DNA from: Peptococcaceae bacterium
GTDB lineage: Bacteria; Bacillota; Desulfitobacteriia; Desulfitobacteriales; Desulfitobacteriaceae
DNA length: 20,239 nucleotides
Direction of reading: 5' to 3'
NCBI GenBank assembly: GCA_031289815.1
Contig: JAITOS010000073.1
Coordinates: 1-20,239 of the forward strand
Shown piece by piece: positions 7,501 through 16,500 of this stretch. A program made the position numbers and the translations under genes. Under the pieces are notes generated by a model that was not told where the DNA came from, did not search any database, and was given only the letters and a program-made list of their open reading frames with translations. Each line of letters opens with the position of its first letter. Position 1 is the first letter of the stretch.

Positions 7501-10500
7501 TCCGCCGGATACTCTCCGCCTGCCGCGGCTGAATCAAATTCCCATAGACGAGATAACCGCCTAAGCTCAAAGAGGTATTGGCGAGCAGGGGCGAGAGTCC
7601 CAGATGGCGCAGTTCCATTTGACTATAGGTCCAGGCCAATTCCAACGCTCTTTGGCTGGCGGCGGCGTCCTGATATTTTTCCGCGAGATGAATCGCTTCT
7701 TCCCGGCTCCGGGCCATCCCGGTGGAGAAAGTGAGCTGCACGGTTTGACTGGGCTCCAGGCTGACTTTTCGCCGCAAACTCATAATGGGATCCAGCACAT
7801 GGCCGGCGGTATTGGAGAGGGGCCGGTTTAATTCCAGGGCCAGAGGGCGCGTGAGATCGCGGCCCCTGCCAATGAAGCGAAAGCGGTCGGTTTCAAACTG
7901 GAGAACCCCTTCGGCATTCGTCTCATGCTCTTGCAGACATACGGTATGCATGAGCCAAAGCGGGGTCTGATCCGCCTGACGCGGACGCCGGGAGGCGATT
8001 AAGGCCTGATGGGTAAATTCCGTTTGCACAAATAAATTATTGAAAGCCGGGTGCGCGTCGTCGTCTTTGAGCGCGGATAGGACGACCTCAAAATAACTGG
8101 TAATCTCCAGATCGCGCTGATACTTACTATGATTGGTTAGGGAGAGTCGCCGGATTTCCACCTGATCCTCGGGAGAGACGGCCACTTCCAGGCGCGTTTG
8201 GATATTGCCGTCCCGACGTTGAAATTCGATCTTGTCCGGCGCGCAGGTGACTTGATACTCTTTGCCGGAAAATCCTAACGGCTGGTGGGTGGCGGACCAG
8301 ACATTCCCGGAATTCAGGTTTTGAATATAAAAATACATTCCCCAATTTTCTTTGGTGAAATCGGAACGCCAGCGCGAAACGGCGATGTTGCCCTGTTGGC
8401 TGAAACCGGAGCCGGAATTGGTGATCATCACGGAGTAATGGCCGTTGCCCAGAAAATGCGTCACCGGAACCCTCGTCACAGCGCTTTTCAGATGAACAAA
8501 GCGGCTGTCCCCTTCCGCTCCCTCTTGTTTTGGCGCCGCGATCAAGCCATGTTCTTCCGGCGGCGGATTGATGGCGGCTTTCATGGGCAGTTTTTCCTGA
8601 AGGATCAATTCCGTGGCCTGAACGAGAGGATGGGCGTGAAAGCATTCCTGTAAATGATTCTGACAGAGAATATTCGTCAGGGCCAGCAGGCTCATCCCCT
8701 GATGGTGCGACATAAAGCTCTGGACGACATGAAAGCGTTTCTCCGGCGCCAGACGCTTGCCGGTATAATCAATCGCTTCAAACAAGCCGTAACGGCCGGA
8801 GAAGCCCTCTTCTTTCAGCCGTTGGATATTCTCCATCGCGCGTCCCGGCTGGACTTGCAGCGCCAGAAAACTGGCATAGGGCGTGATCACCAAATCGTCG
8901 CTCAAGCCTCGCTTTAACCCTAAACCGGGAATGCCAAAGGCTTTATATTGGTAATTCAATTGGCTGTCAAAGGCGTAAAAAGCGGATTCCGAGATTCCCC
9001 AGGGAATATTTTTGGCCTTGCCGAAGCTTCTTTGGATATTCACGACGGAGTGATAGGTCTCGTCTAAAATCGTGCCGGGGAAATTGCGCATAATGAGCAA
9101 AGGCATGAGGTATTCAAACATGGTGCCGCTCCAGGATACCAGACAACGGTTCCCCTTCATCCGCGTCATGCTGCGTCCCAGTCTGAACCAATGCGTTTGG
9201 GGAACGTCCCCTTTCGCGATGGCGAAGAAACTGGCTTGACGGGCTTCGGAAGCAAGCAAATCGTAGTAAGATTTATCCATACTGCCGTCTTGCGCTTTAT
9301 AGCCGATGGCAAAAAGTTGTTTGTTTTTATCATATAACGGCCTGAAATCCATCGCTAAAGCAAAATTCTCCAAGCGGTTTTGCAGCTGCCGGATATGCTC
9401 CAGGCTCTCCGTCAGTCGCCGCAGCGCTTCCTTCAGGACGGCGTCTGTTTCTGCCTCCGGCTGATTTTCCAGCTGCTGACGATAATCCGCCGCTAAAGCC
9501 GCCAAGGGCCTGAAATCACCGGAAAAATCTTTCTCCCCGCTTACCGGGATCCCCTCCGTTCCGGTCAGCGGCTGAAATCTTTCGATTTCCTCCCTCAGCG
9601 CGGCGACCATATGGGCTAAACAGCCGAGCCAAAACCCTGCTTCCCCTTTTAACGGCGGCAAGGCGGCGGGCCAGGCGGTCAAAAGCCGCTTCCACTGGCT
9701 GACACTGATTTGCTTCAGCGGTTCCGCCAGCTCCGCGTGATCCGGCGGCAACAGCTCTTCCAGCAAAGAAAAAAAAGTCTGTAATCCGGCCCATTCTTCC
9801 TCTTTAGCGGCTTCCTTGAGCAGGACGCAGGTGTCATAAAGGCCCCAAGCCTGTTGCGGGCGAAGGAGGGGCTGACGCCGAAGCTCCTCTAAACCTTCGC
9901 GCAGGGTCAAAAGATAAACGGCCAAATTGCCGCTGTCAACCGTTGACACATACAGGGGCAGCAAGGGCGCCAACGTCTGGGTATCGTACCAATTATACAA
10001 ATGCCCCTGCCAGCGTTCCATGCGTTCCATCGTTTTCAGGGTATTTTCCACGCGTTCGACGGTTTGGGACAGGGTCAAATAGCCTAAGTCATAGCCTGAC
10101 AGATTCGCCAGCAGCGCTACGCCGATATTGGTGGGAGAGGTTCGGCGCGCGGTGCCGCGCGGCGGTTGGAGCTGGATATTGTCCGGCGGCAGCCAGTTTT
10201 CCGCCGCCGTGACCTGTTCTTCAAAATAAGCCCACAAGCGTCTGGACAAAAGCCGCAATTCTCGCGCCGCCAACGGATTTTCCCAGCCTTGCTCCATGTT
10301 CTGCGGCTGACTGATCCGGCGGGCGATCCAGGGCGCGGCGCTCCAGAGGGCGAGAAACGGCGTAAAGGCCGGGGGCTGGCTCCTGTGCGTCAGAAACAGG
10401 AACAGATAAAACAACCAAACAAGGGCGACGGAAGGCCCCATGAGTTTCCAGGAGGTCATGACGGAATGATCCAGGCGGTTTTCGGTATCGTCAGCGGACT

Positions 10501-13168
10501 CCCATTCGAGCAGACGCTTATGGGTTATCGTTTGACGCGTCAGGCTGCGGATCACCGCGTCCGCCATCACCCAGGCTTTATAGGGCAAAAACGTTACTTG
10601 CAGCAGGGCTTGGCCGGCCCCGTCCAGAAAATCCGGGGATACATCGCGCCAATGATCGCCGCGGGAGATTCCCTGATCGGCAAGATAGAGAGCGGCCGGC
10701 AGGAAGACGCTGATGAGCGCCGGGAGCGCCCATACCCAGCCGTTCCCCGGCAACAGAGAAAATCCCAGGAGGATGAGCGCTAATTGCGCCGGCGCTTCCA
10801 GGCTGCGGCGTAAATTATCGCCTATTTTCCAGCGTGAAATGGCGGAAAAACTCCGGAACATCCAAGGCAGCAATTGCCAATCCCCTCTTACCCAGCGGTG
10901 CTGGCGGCGGATATCCGCGTGATACTTTGCGGGAAAGCCGTCTAAAAGCTGAATATCCGTCACTAAAGCGGTGCGAACCAGCAATCCTTCGATCAGATCA
11001 TGGCTGAGGATACGGTTTTCCGGAAAAGCGTCCTTCGTGAGCTGGTGAAAGACCGGTACGTCATAGATTCCCTTCCCGGTGAAGATTCCCTCAGCAAACA
11101 GATCCTGATAGACGTCGGAAACCGCCGAAGCGTAGGGATCGATCCCCACTTTACCGCTGAAAACCCTGGCAAAAAAGGACGTCTCCGCGTTGGGTATAGA
11201 AATCCCGATCCGGGGTTGCAGTATCCCATAGCCGGAGCTGATCCGGGAAGCGCCGCTATCCAGTACGGCGGCGTGCAAAGGATGCGCCAACGCGCCGATC
11301 AAGCGTTTGGCGCTGTCTCTGGGCAGTTGGGTATCGCCGTCAATCGTAATCACGTATTTGACAGCGGCTAAGTTTTCCGGCTCCCCTTCCCGGTACTGAT
11401 AATTGCCCGGACAGCCTTCCCGCAAGAAGCGGTTGAATTCCAATAATTTGCCCCGTTTCCTTTCCCAGCCCATCCAACAATTTTCCGGCGCGTTCCAGGT
11501 TCTTTGGCGGTGCATAAAATAAAAACAGTTTTCGCCATATCTTTGACGGAGCCGTTGAATTTCCGCTTTCGCCTGATCGATGACGCTCTGATCCTCCGGC
11601 ATAGCTTCCGCTGGCGCGTCTTTGAAATCCCCTAAAACGGCAAAATGCAGGTTGGGATCCTGATTGGCCAGATAGTAAATCTCCAGCTTCTCAAATAATT
11701 CTTTCACCTTAGCGGCGTGGGGCAGCAAGCAGGGAATCACGACGACCGTCCGTAAATGATCCGGAATCCCTTCCCGCAGTTCCAATTTCGGTAAAAAATC
11801 GGGAACAGTGAGGCGCGAAACCAGCCAATTGACCAGCGTCACCGCTATACCGCTGACGGCAATCAGCAAAATAAGGGCGAGCAGAATCCCCGGCGCGGCG
11901 GTCAGACGGCTTAAGCGTCCATACCACCAGAAGGCAAACCACAGGATCGCGGTTACGGCGGCCATGCCGCCCAAATACAGCGGCGCTTGCCAATGAACTT
12001 TTGGGGCTGATTTTCCTAATCCTTTATCGACCCGCAATGCATTTTCCAGCGCCGCTTGCCCTTCGCCTAATAAGTAATAGCCGATATGAGCGGCATTCGC
12101 GGCGTCGCCGGAGCTGCGGCTCAGATCGATCACTTTATGAGCCAGCGCGATTTCCGGAATATGATATTTACGGGCCTTTTTCTCCACGCTGTGACGATAA
12201 ACATCCCGTGACGTATAGTCCATTGCCAGATAGACGCCGCTGGGATCCTCCGCCAGAATTTTTTGCACCGCGCTGATTTCCTCAAAGAAACGCGGCCAAT
12301 CCTGATCAAAAAGAAAGCGGATGCCGGAAATGGTATTCCCCATAGAGGCCTGACAACCGGATTGCCACTGATGTTCCAGCTTGATCATGGTTTCCAGATT
12401 CCTGTCCTGTTTAGCGGCGGCCCGTTCCAGCCAGCGTAAAAGCGGCGCGCCGTCCAGTCCGAAATCTTTGATCCGGGCGCTGAGACGTTCGGCAAAGGCG
12501 GGCGTAAACGTCAGAGGACGCGGTGCGGATTCCAAAAGGGCTTCCCATCCTTCCGGCTGATCACCGCGTTTTTCAAAGGGCTGAATCCATTTTTCCGCGG
12601 CCAGCCGCTCTTCTTGGGTAATTAAGATTCCCTCCGCCAAGCGGCGTACATTTTCCAGCAAGATGATCTTTAACATCATAGGGATGGCCCAAATTTCACC
12701 GCTGGTCAGGGGGATGAGCTCCTGATAGGCATTGGTAAAATCGCGGAGCAGGTTTTCCTGGATACGGCTGTCTATATGCTCCAGAAGCTCATACATTAAG
12801 TCATAGATCCGCGGATATCCTTGATTTTTGCCGGCATTTAAAGCAGTGAGCTGGCGTTCGTATTTGGGCGGCAGGTCCTGGAGAATTTCAGCTTTAAGTC
12901 CTTTTAACAGATAATAATTATCAAGGAACCATTCCGCCGAGGGAACGACGTCCCGTTCTTCATGGACATAGCCGGTCATGAGGCGGTGCGCGTTCTCTAA
13001 ATAGCGCAAATTTTCCATTACGCGCGGCAGCAGGGAGTGCCTTTTCCCTTGTAAAGGATTTTGCAAGTGCAGCTGGGCAATCTCCGCCGCGTGTTTTAAT
13101 AAATCGTCACGATTCAATAAAATATCTTTGACCGGCTTTACCGCCGACGAATGCTGAGCTAATTTCAT
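4598..13168 (-). CDS. ndvB: Cyclic beta-1,2-glucan synthase-like protein (GT84-GH94)
   Basis: This 2,856-residue protein has the length and domain order of NdvB/Cgs proteins (about 2,800 residues). They initiate, elongate, cyclise and trim beta-1,2-glucan from UDP-glucose at the cytoplasmic membrane. An N-terminal soluble region precedes membrane helices near 393-470. A GT84 glycosyltransferase follows, with the DGDTQL nucleotide-sugar/metal motif near 609 and a QxxRW-type motif (RRQHRWVRGDWQ) near 756, then more membrane helices (about 790-830 and 920-940). A glucoamylase-like region, with TSPTNIG near 1025 and SESAFYAFDS near 1395, leads to two GH94 beta-sandwich parts (about 1575 and 2100) and the GH94 catalytic barrel with GSGDWNDG near 2538. 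No frameshift is visible. The ATG has GGAG seven bases upstream. No dedicated exporter (NdvA/Cgt) lies in the window. The symbol reflects family similarity; linear beta-1,2-glucan synthesis is also possible. Confidence 0.93.
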   Translation of the reverse strand: MKLAQHSSAVKPVKDILLNRDDLLKHAAEIAQLHLQNPLQGKRHSLLPRVMENLRYLENAHRLMTGYVHEERDVVPSAEWFLDNYYLLKGLKAEILQDLPPKYERQLTALNAGKNQGYPRIYDLMYELLEHIDSRIQENLLRDFTNAYQELIPLTSGEIWAIPMMLKIILLENVRRLAEGILITQEERLAAEKWIQPFEKRGDQPEGWEALLESAPRPLTFTPAFAERLSARIKDFGLDGAPLLRWLERAAAKQDRNLETMIKLEHQWQSGCQASMGNTISGIRFLFDQDWPRFFEEISAVQKILAEDPSGVYLAMDYTSRDVYRHSVEKKARKYHIPEIALAHKVIDLSRSSGDAANAAHIGYYLLGEGQAALENALRVDKGLGKSAPKVHWQAPLYLGGMAAVTAILWFAFWWYGRLSRLTAAPGILLALILLIAVSGIAVTLVNWLVSRLTVPDFLPKLELREGIPDHLRTVVVIPCLLPHAAKVKELFEKLEIYYLANQDPNLHFAVLGDFKDAPAEAMPEDQSVIDQAKAEIQRLRQRYGENCFYFMHRQRTWNAPENCWMGWERKRGKLLEFNRFLREGCPGNYQYREGEPENLAAVKYVITIDGDTQLPRDSAKRLIGALAHPLHAAVLDSGASRISSGYGILQPRIGISIPNAETSFFARVFSGKVGIDPYASAVSDVYQDLFAEGIFTGKGIYDVPVFHQLTKDAFPENRILSHDLIEGLLVRTALVTDIQLLDGFPAKYHADIRRQHRWVRGDWQLLPWMFRSFSAISRWKIGDNLRRSLEAPAQLALILLGFSLLPGNGWVWALPALISVFLPAALYLADQGISRGDHWRDVSPDFLDGAGQALLQVTFLPYKAWVMADAVIRSLTRQTITHKRLLEWESADDTENRLDHSVMTSWKLMGPSVALVWLFYLFLFLTHRSQPPAFTPFLALWSAAPWIARRISQPQNMEQGWENPLAARELRLLSRRLWAYFEEQVTAAENWLPPDNIQLQPPRGTARRTSPTNIGVALLANLSGYDLGYLTLSQTVERVENTLKTMERMERWQGHLYNWYDTQTLAPLLPLYVSTVDSGNLAVYLLTLREGLEELRRQPLLRPQQAWGLYDTCVLLKEAAKEEEWAGLQTFFSLLEELLPPDHAELAEPLKQISVSQWKRLLTAWPAALPPLKGEAGFWLGCLAHMVAALREEIERFQPLTGTEGIPVSGEKDFSGDFRPLAALAADYRQQLENQPEAETDAVLKEALRRLTESLEHIRQLQNRLENFALAMDFRPLYDKNKQLFAIGYKAQDGSMDKSYYDLLASEARQASFFAIAKGDVPQTHWFRLGRSMTRMKGNRCLVSWSGTMFEYLMPLLIMRNFPGTILDETYHSVVNIQRSFGKAKNIPWGISESAFYAFDSQLNYQYKAFGIPGLGLKRGLSDDLVITPYASFLALQVQPGRAMENIQRLKEEGFSGRYGLFEAIDYTGKRLAPEKRFHVVQSFMSHHQGMSLLALTNILCQNHLQECFHAHPLVQATELILQEKLPMKAAINPPPEEHGLIAAPKQEGAEGDSRFVHLKSAVTRVPVTHFLGNGHYSVMITNSGSGFSQQGNIAVSRWRSDFTKENWGMYFYIQNLNSGNVWSATHQPLGFSGKEYQVTCAPDKIEFQRRDGNIQTRLEVAVSPEDQVEIRRLSLTNHSKYQRDLEITSYFEVVLSALKDDDAHPAFNNLFVQTEFTHQALIASRRPRQADQTPLWLMHTVCLQEHETNAEGVLQFETDRFRFIGRGRDLTRPLALELNRPLSNTAGHVLDPIMSLRRKVSLEPSQTVQLTFSTGMARSREEAIHLAEKYQDAAASQRALELAWTYSQMELRHLGLSPLLANTSLSLGGYLVYGNLIQPRQAESIRRNVKGQAGLWAYGVSGDIPVILAKVSQFEHLELIRQLLKIHDYWLQKGLLTDLVILNEDESGYRQNLYDLLRDLTTVGHSRHREEGQGTVHILQKQHLPADDLRLLHAVARLLFSGDAGSLHAQIRKISPLHHPDAALKREQSPDQARSAKKPSPLLPTAPLDAEQETLQFYNGLGGFNQEGTEYIIHLKEDRQTPLPWINIQANKTFGFQISASGGGYTWSGNSRENKLTAWSNDPVLDPLSEVLYLSDREEGTLWTVTPEPLREKEPYTIKYGQGYTVFEHASHGLSQQLTLFVPRQAPVKIVRLQLSDLTGKKRKLAATYYAEIVLGASRELTAPYLVSEYDEANACLLARNLYREEFAGKIVFLKAAGGEALSYTGDRTEFLGRYGDVKRPDGLRRPSLSGNTGAGYDPCLAVQTSFVLEAHASRTLFFFFGEASGKEELAAILTAYQEPEAADGALKEVQEFWRELLQTLHIQTPDKAMDLLVNRWLIYQTTVCRLWARSAFYQAGGAFGYRDQLQDVMAFSVLQPQWTREQILLHSSRQFLEGDVQHWWHPETGKGIRTKFSDDLLWLPYVTLDYLEHTRDVSVLDEITPFLEDSLLEEEEDERYSAPGTSAEMGSVYEHCARAIDRSLRFGAHGLPLMGSGDWNDGLNRVGRAGKGESIWLGWFLLTILERFAHLCFQRQDQARAERYRQTAKELRENIEAHGWDGGWYRRAYFDDGTPLGSADNAECQIDALAQSWAVLAGSEKESRLHDAMLALENYLWRKDDGLLLLLTPPFDKAEPDPGYISGYLPGIRENGGQYTHGAIWTVLAFAARGQGDKALALWQMLNPVNHARTEMEAVRYKAEPYVMAADVYANPQHVGRGGWTWYTGAAGWMYQAAVEGILGFRVQGDQLTLKPCISPDWPEYSLSYQYRSTQYRICVQNPQGKMTGISQLFLDGQPLAGESVPLRDDGLEHRVLAVMG

Positions 13169-13182
13169 ACCTTATCTCCATT

Positions 13183-13222
13183 TTCTTGAACATGATGTCA
13201 TCTTCTTGAACATGATGTCATC
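13183..13222. repeat. Perfect 20-bp tandem duplication in the glucan synthase leader
   Basis: TTCTTGAACATGATGTCATC occurs at 13183-13202 and again at 13203-13222 with no mismatch. The unit contains the palindrome ACAT-N-ATGT and lies 15-54 bases upstream of the ATG at 13168, in the 5' leader or proximal promoter. It could be a duplicated regulator site or a slippage duplication. A TATACA box lies just upstream on the minus strand (about 13230-13225) without a good -35. Confidence 0.8.
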
Positions 13223-13269
13223 TGTATAAATTATGTTCAGTAAAGCCTTGGTTCATGCACCGGAAGCAA

Positions 13270-13308
13270 TAAAAAAGGATTTCACGAAAGCGTATGCGTG
13301 AAATCCTT
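13270..13308 (-). terminator. Rho-independent terminator of the surface protein gene
   Basis: A perfect 12-bp stem, AAGGATTTCACG (13275-13286) with CGTGAAATCCTT (13297-13308), closes a 10-base loop. On the minus strand it is followed by a run of six T residues and then ATTGC. This is a classic intrinsic terminator about 200 bases after the surface-protein stop. It isolates that gene from the glucan synthase. Confidence 0.85.
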
Positions 13309-13442
13309 CTATTTATATCATAGCGATCGTTCCGCGCCACTGTATGGGTTAGCCTTATTGCCAATTTCCCTTGCACAATGTTCGCAGAATTTAGCGTTCG
13401 CTGTTATGGATAAGGGTGCTTCCGTTTGCTTTTTGCCGGGAA

Positions 13443-13488
13443 GCGCAAAGGGCGAACGATTCCGCTTTGCGCGAAACCGTTCGCCCTT
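13443..13488. repeat. Hairpin repeat with two competing stems
   Basis: AAGGGCGAACG (13448-13458) pairs perfectly with CGTTCGCCCTT (13478-13488). GCGCAAAG (13443-13450) pairs with CTTTGCGC (13465-13472). The two stems share bases 13448-13450 and interleave, so they cannot both form as simple hairpins. On the minus strand the element resembles the repeat at 19946-19972 (both carry AGGGCG-R-ACGGTT-Y-CGCG), so it seems to belong to a dispersed GC-rich repeat family. It starts 19 bases after the surface-protein stop. Confidence 0.6.
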
Positions 13489-13506
13489 ACTTCACGTCGC
13501 CAAAAT

Positions 13507-16500
13507 CTACGCCCGCCGAGCTGTTATCTTTCTACCAGCCGCAAACAGGAGCCATACGCCGCTTCCCAACCAGATCCACAGGGGAAAAGGCGTTCCTCCG
13601 GTCTTAGGCAGTTCTTCCAGAGGAACGCCGCCGTCCAGGAGCGTCAGATCATCGCCGCTTCCGTCGCCGCCAGAGGCGCCGATGAGTTCATCACGGCCAT
13701 CGTCAGGACCCATCGCACCGCCGGGAACGATGCCGCCGGGTTCGATGATTTCAACATTGCCGTTTTCATCGAAGTCTCCACTATCGCCGCCGCCAGCGCT
13801 CGCCTGAATGCCGATGGCGTACAGCGAGAGGTGACTGGTGCTGAAATTTACCGTTTCGCTTTCTTGATCGTACACGCAGGGAATCGGCTCAAGGTTGCCT
13901 TCGCTGTCGAGATACCATACGATTACGTTATCAGCCTCATCGGCGGCGTCGGTGTCTCCGCCACTTTTCAGCGTGTACGGCAACGCGATTGCGACAAGAC
14001 CGCCGTTAAAATTCGTGATATAGCTGTTTCCGCTTTTGATGGAAATATCAAATACAGAGGCGTTGCCCACCGCTTCCCGCTGACTTGCGTTCAGTTCAGT
14101 AGCAGAGACTTGTTTGATTTCTATCGTCATATTCGCACCACCCGCTTGCTGCTCAATGCTCGCCGCCGCTTCCCTGGAGAAGGTGATTGTCCCGCCCGGC
14201 AACCTGATTTCCACCGTCAGCCCCGCGTCCGCGAGTTGGTCAAGCGCGTCTGCGGGCAACGTGGCTCCGGTGGCTTCGCTCACCTCAGAAACGTCGAGTA
14301 TTGCCGTATTTTCTGATTTAGCGATGATTTCCGCGATGATGCTGTCCGGCAGAGTAAGTGTGACATTACCGCCCGATAGGGTGAAGTCCACCAATACTGT
14401 ACCATCAGCGGCGGATACCGTCGGCGCGGGGGGGTTTGTGCTTACGCCGCCGGTGGTGAAAGCGGACGAGTCGTTGCCATTGTTATCATTACCGGTATTG
14501 GTGGATTTGTCCTTTTCCTCGTCGGCGGGGTTGCTATTCTCATCTCTGACACGCGTGAACAGCGCGGTATTGCCGGGGATAAGCTCACCGTTTTCGTTCG
14601 CTTCCAATGCCGTCACGTTGATAAGGTCAGCGCTCACCAGTTCAAAGGAAAACACCTCTATCATTGCGAAATCGGCGTAGTACAGGACTTGTTTATCCCC
14701 ATAAACGATGTAGCACCCCGATCCTTTCCCGCCCTGTTCTTCCGGCACATCTACCATGTTATACGAGAAAATCCCATTGGCTTGGTACTCCATGATTGTA
14801 GCGCCGTCATCCGGCAAGACCGACTCCCATTTTCCGATAAATGGATTGCTAAGCACAAACGGCGCGTCCTTCGTATTTACATCCGACCCCTTGACGCGAG
14901 TGAACGGCGCGGTATTGCCGGGAACAAGTTCCCCGGATTCTTCCGGTTCCAGCTCTGTCACGTTGATCGTGTCGTTGTCTACCACTTCAAAGGTATAGAC
15001 CGCCGCGCCTTCAAAATCCAGGTAGCTGATCATCACGCCGCCAAATACGACATAGCCGCCTGAACCGGCGCCGCCATATTCCGCGGGGACGCCAACCATT
15101 TCGTAATCAAAGGCGCCGTCTGCTTTGTAGTCGAAGATCAGCGTCGCTCCCACACTGGGTATATCCGACTGCCATTGGCCGATGAAGGGATTGCTCAGGT
15201 CAACGAGGTTGAACGTATCGCTCGTGTCTACTTTATAAAATACTGTCGGGACAACACCGCCTAAGAGCGCATCGAATGATATTCGATCTGCTCTTAGAGT
15301 AATGGTGTCTTCGCCATTCATAACGAGAGTATCTCCGCCATGATAGGTATACGTACTGGGCAACACCAGCGGATCAGTTCCGTCTTGCACCAGCGTAGTG
15401 ATGCATGTGCCGTCAGCGTTAAACTCAACCGACACCCAATTACCGCTCCCATCCCCAGCAGTAGCTTTCCATAGACCGAGAAACGGGTTGTTCGGGTCGG
15501 CGAGGTTGAAGTCGTCCTCTTTAACCAAGGTGACGATTCCCGCGGCGCTGTCATACGTCCACTCTCCTAAAGTGACGATCCCGTCAAGCAGGGAAACGTC
15601 TATCTTCTTCAGATTGTCGTTCAGCAGATCCGCGAACGCCTGACTTTTCAGTTCGGCGGCGGATTTCCCCGCAAGGTCAAGCGCGTTGCCGCTCGCCACA
15701 AGGTAGCCATAGCCGGGGACGGGATCAAGCTTTGTCGGCCCGGAGTAATGCTCCGCGTCCGTATTGTAGTACACCATTTCCGCGCTGGCGGTGCCGGTGT
15801 GCCGCCCGGTGTAACCGCCCACATCCGTGGTCACGGTAGACGAGATATAATTGCCCAACGTGTAAACATTGGCTATGTAACCGCTACTAAAACCGGAGAT
15901 GCCTCCCGCCGCCGTGCGGTTTAAGTTGTCCAAATCAGGCTTGCCGCTTCTAACGGTTATGCCGCCCAGCGTATAGCAGTTCAGGACGTAGGTGCGGTTG
16001 GTGTTCCCGACGATGCCGCCTGCGTATGCCCAACCATTATACGACGTCCCATTCAAGGCGACGTCCGTGTATGAATTGGTAATGAACGATGAATAGGAAT
16101 CGGACGGGTCCAGCGTTTCTACGTTGCCGTACCCGCTCGTCAGTCCGACTAGCCCGCCGATGAAGCACGCGCCGGTACCGGTGGTAAGGCTGGTCACGCT
16201 GCCCGAAGCGGAGCAATGGTCGATATAGGACATACCATCCACCCCGCCGACAAGCGTCCCCGCAAAGGCGCGCTCATTTCCGGCATAAACGTTGTTGATT
16301 GAAACGTTGGTGAGGTTCAGGTTCCGGATCGCCGCCGTGTTCGCGTAGCCGATCAGGGCAGGGAACCGGTACGAGGCCGGAGCGTCAGCCGCGCCGATGT
16401 TTATCCCGTCAATCGTGTAACCGCCGCCGTTAAGGACGCCTGAAAAAGGATGAACGCCATTTCCCCCACCCGCGGGAATCCAGGAGCCGCTCAGTGTGAT

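Larger units (their letters stand above)
13169..13506. other. Intergenic region between surface protein and glucan synthase
   Basis: From the surface-protein stop this contains a repeat-derived hairpin (13443-13488), about 120 bases with nothing firm, a rho-independent terminator (13270-13308), a poorly defined glucan synthase promoter and the 20-bp tandem duplication (13183-13222). A 57-codon minus-strand open frame (13318-13491) includes a CEHC pair but has no start codon or RBS and was not called. Confidence 0.6.

Noticed and set aside
10166..10783. 205-codon plus-strand ORF within the glucan synthase gene
   Set aside because: It is an antisense shadow; the minus-strand frame encodes conserved membrane and glycosyltransferase regions.
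13318..13491. 57-codon minus-strand open frame with a CEHC zinc-ribbon-like pair, in frame after the surface-protein stop
   Set aside because: It has no start codon or RBS and its first part is the GC-rich hairpin repeat. A single CxxC is weak evidence, and read-through would need two stops to be passed. It could be debris of another gene.
13426..14316. 296-codon plus-strand ORF opposite the end of the surface-protein gene
   Set aside because: It runs antisense to well-defined domains including LPKTG, with no family resemblance and no RBS.
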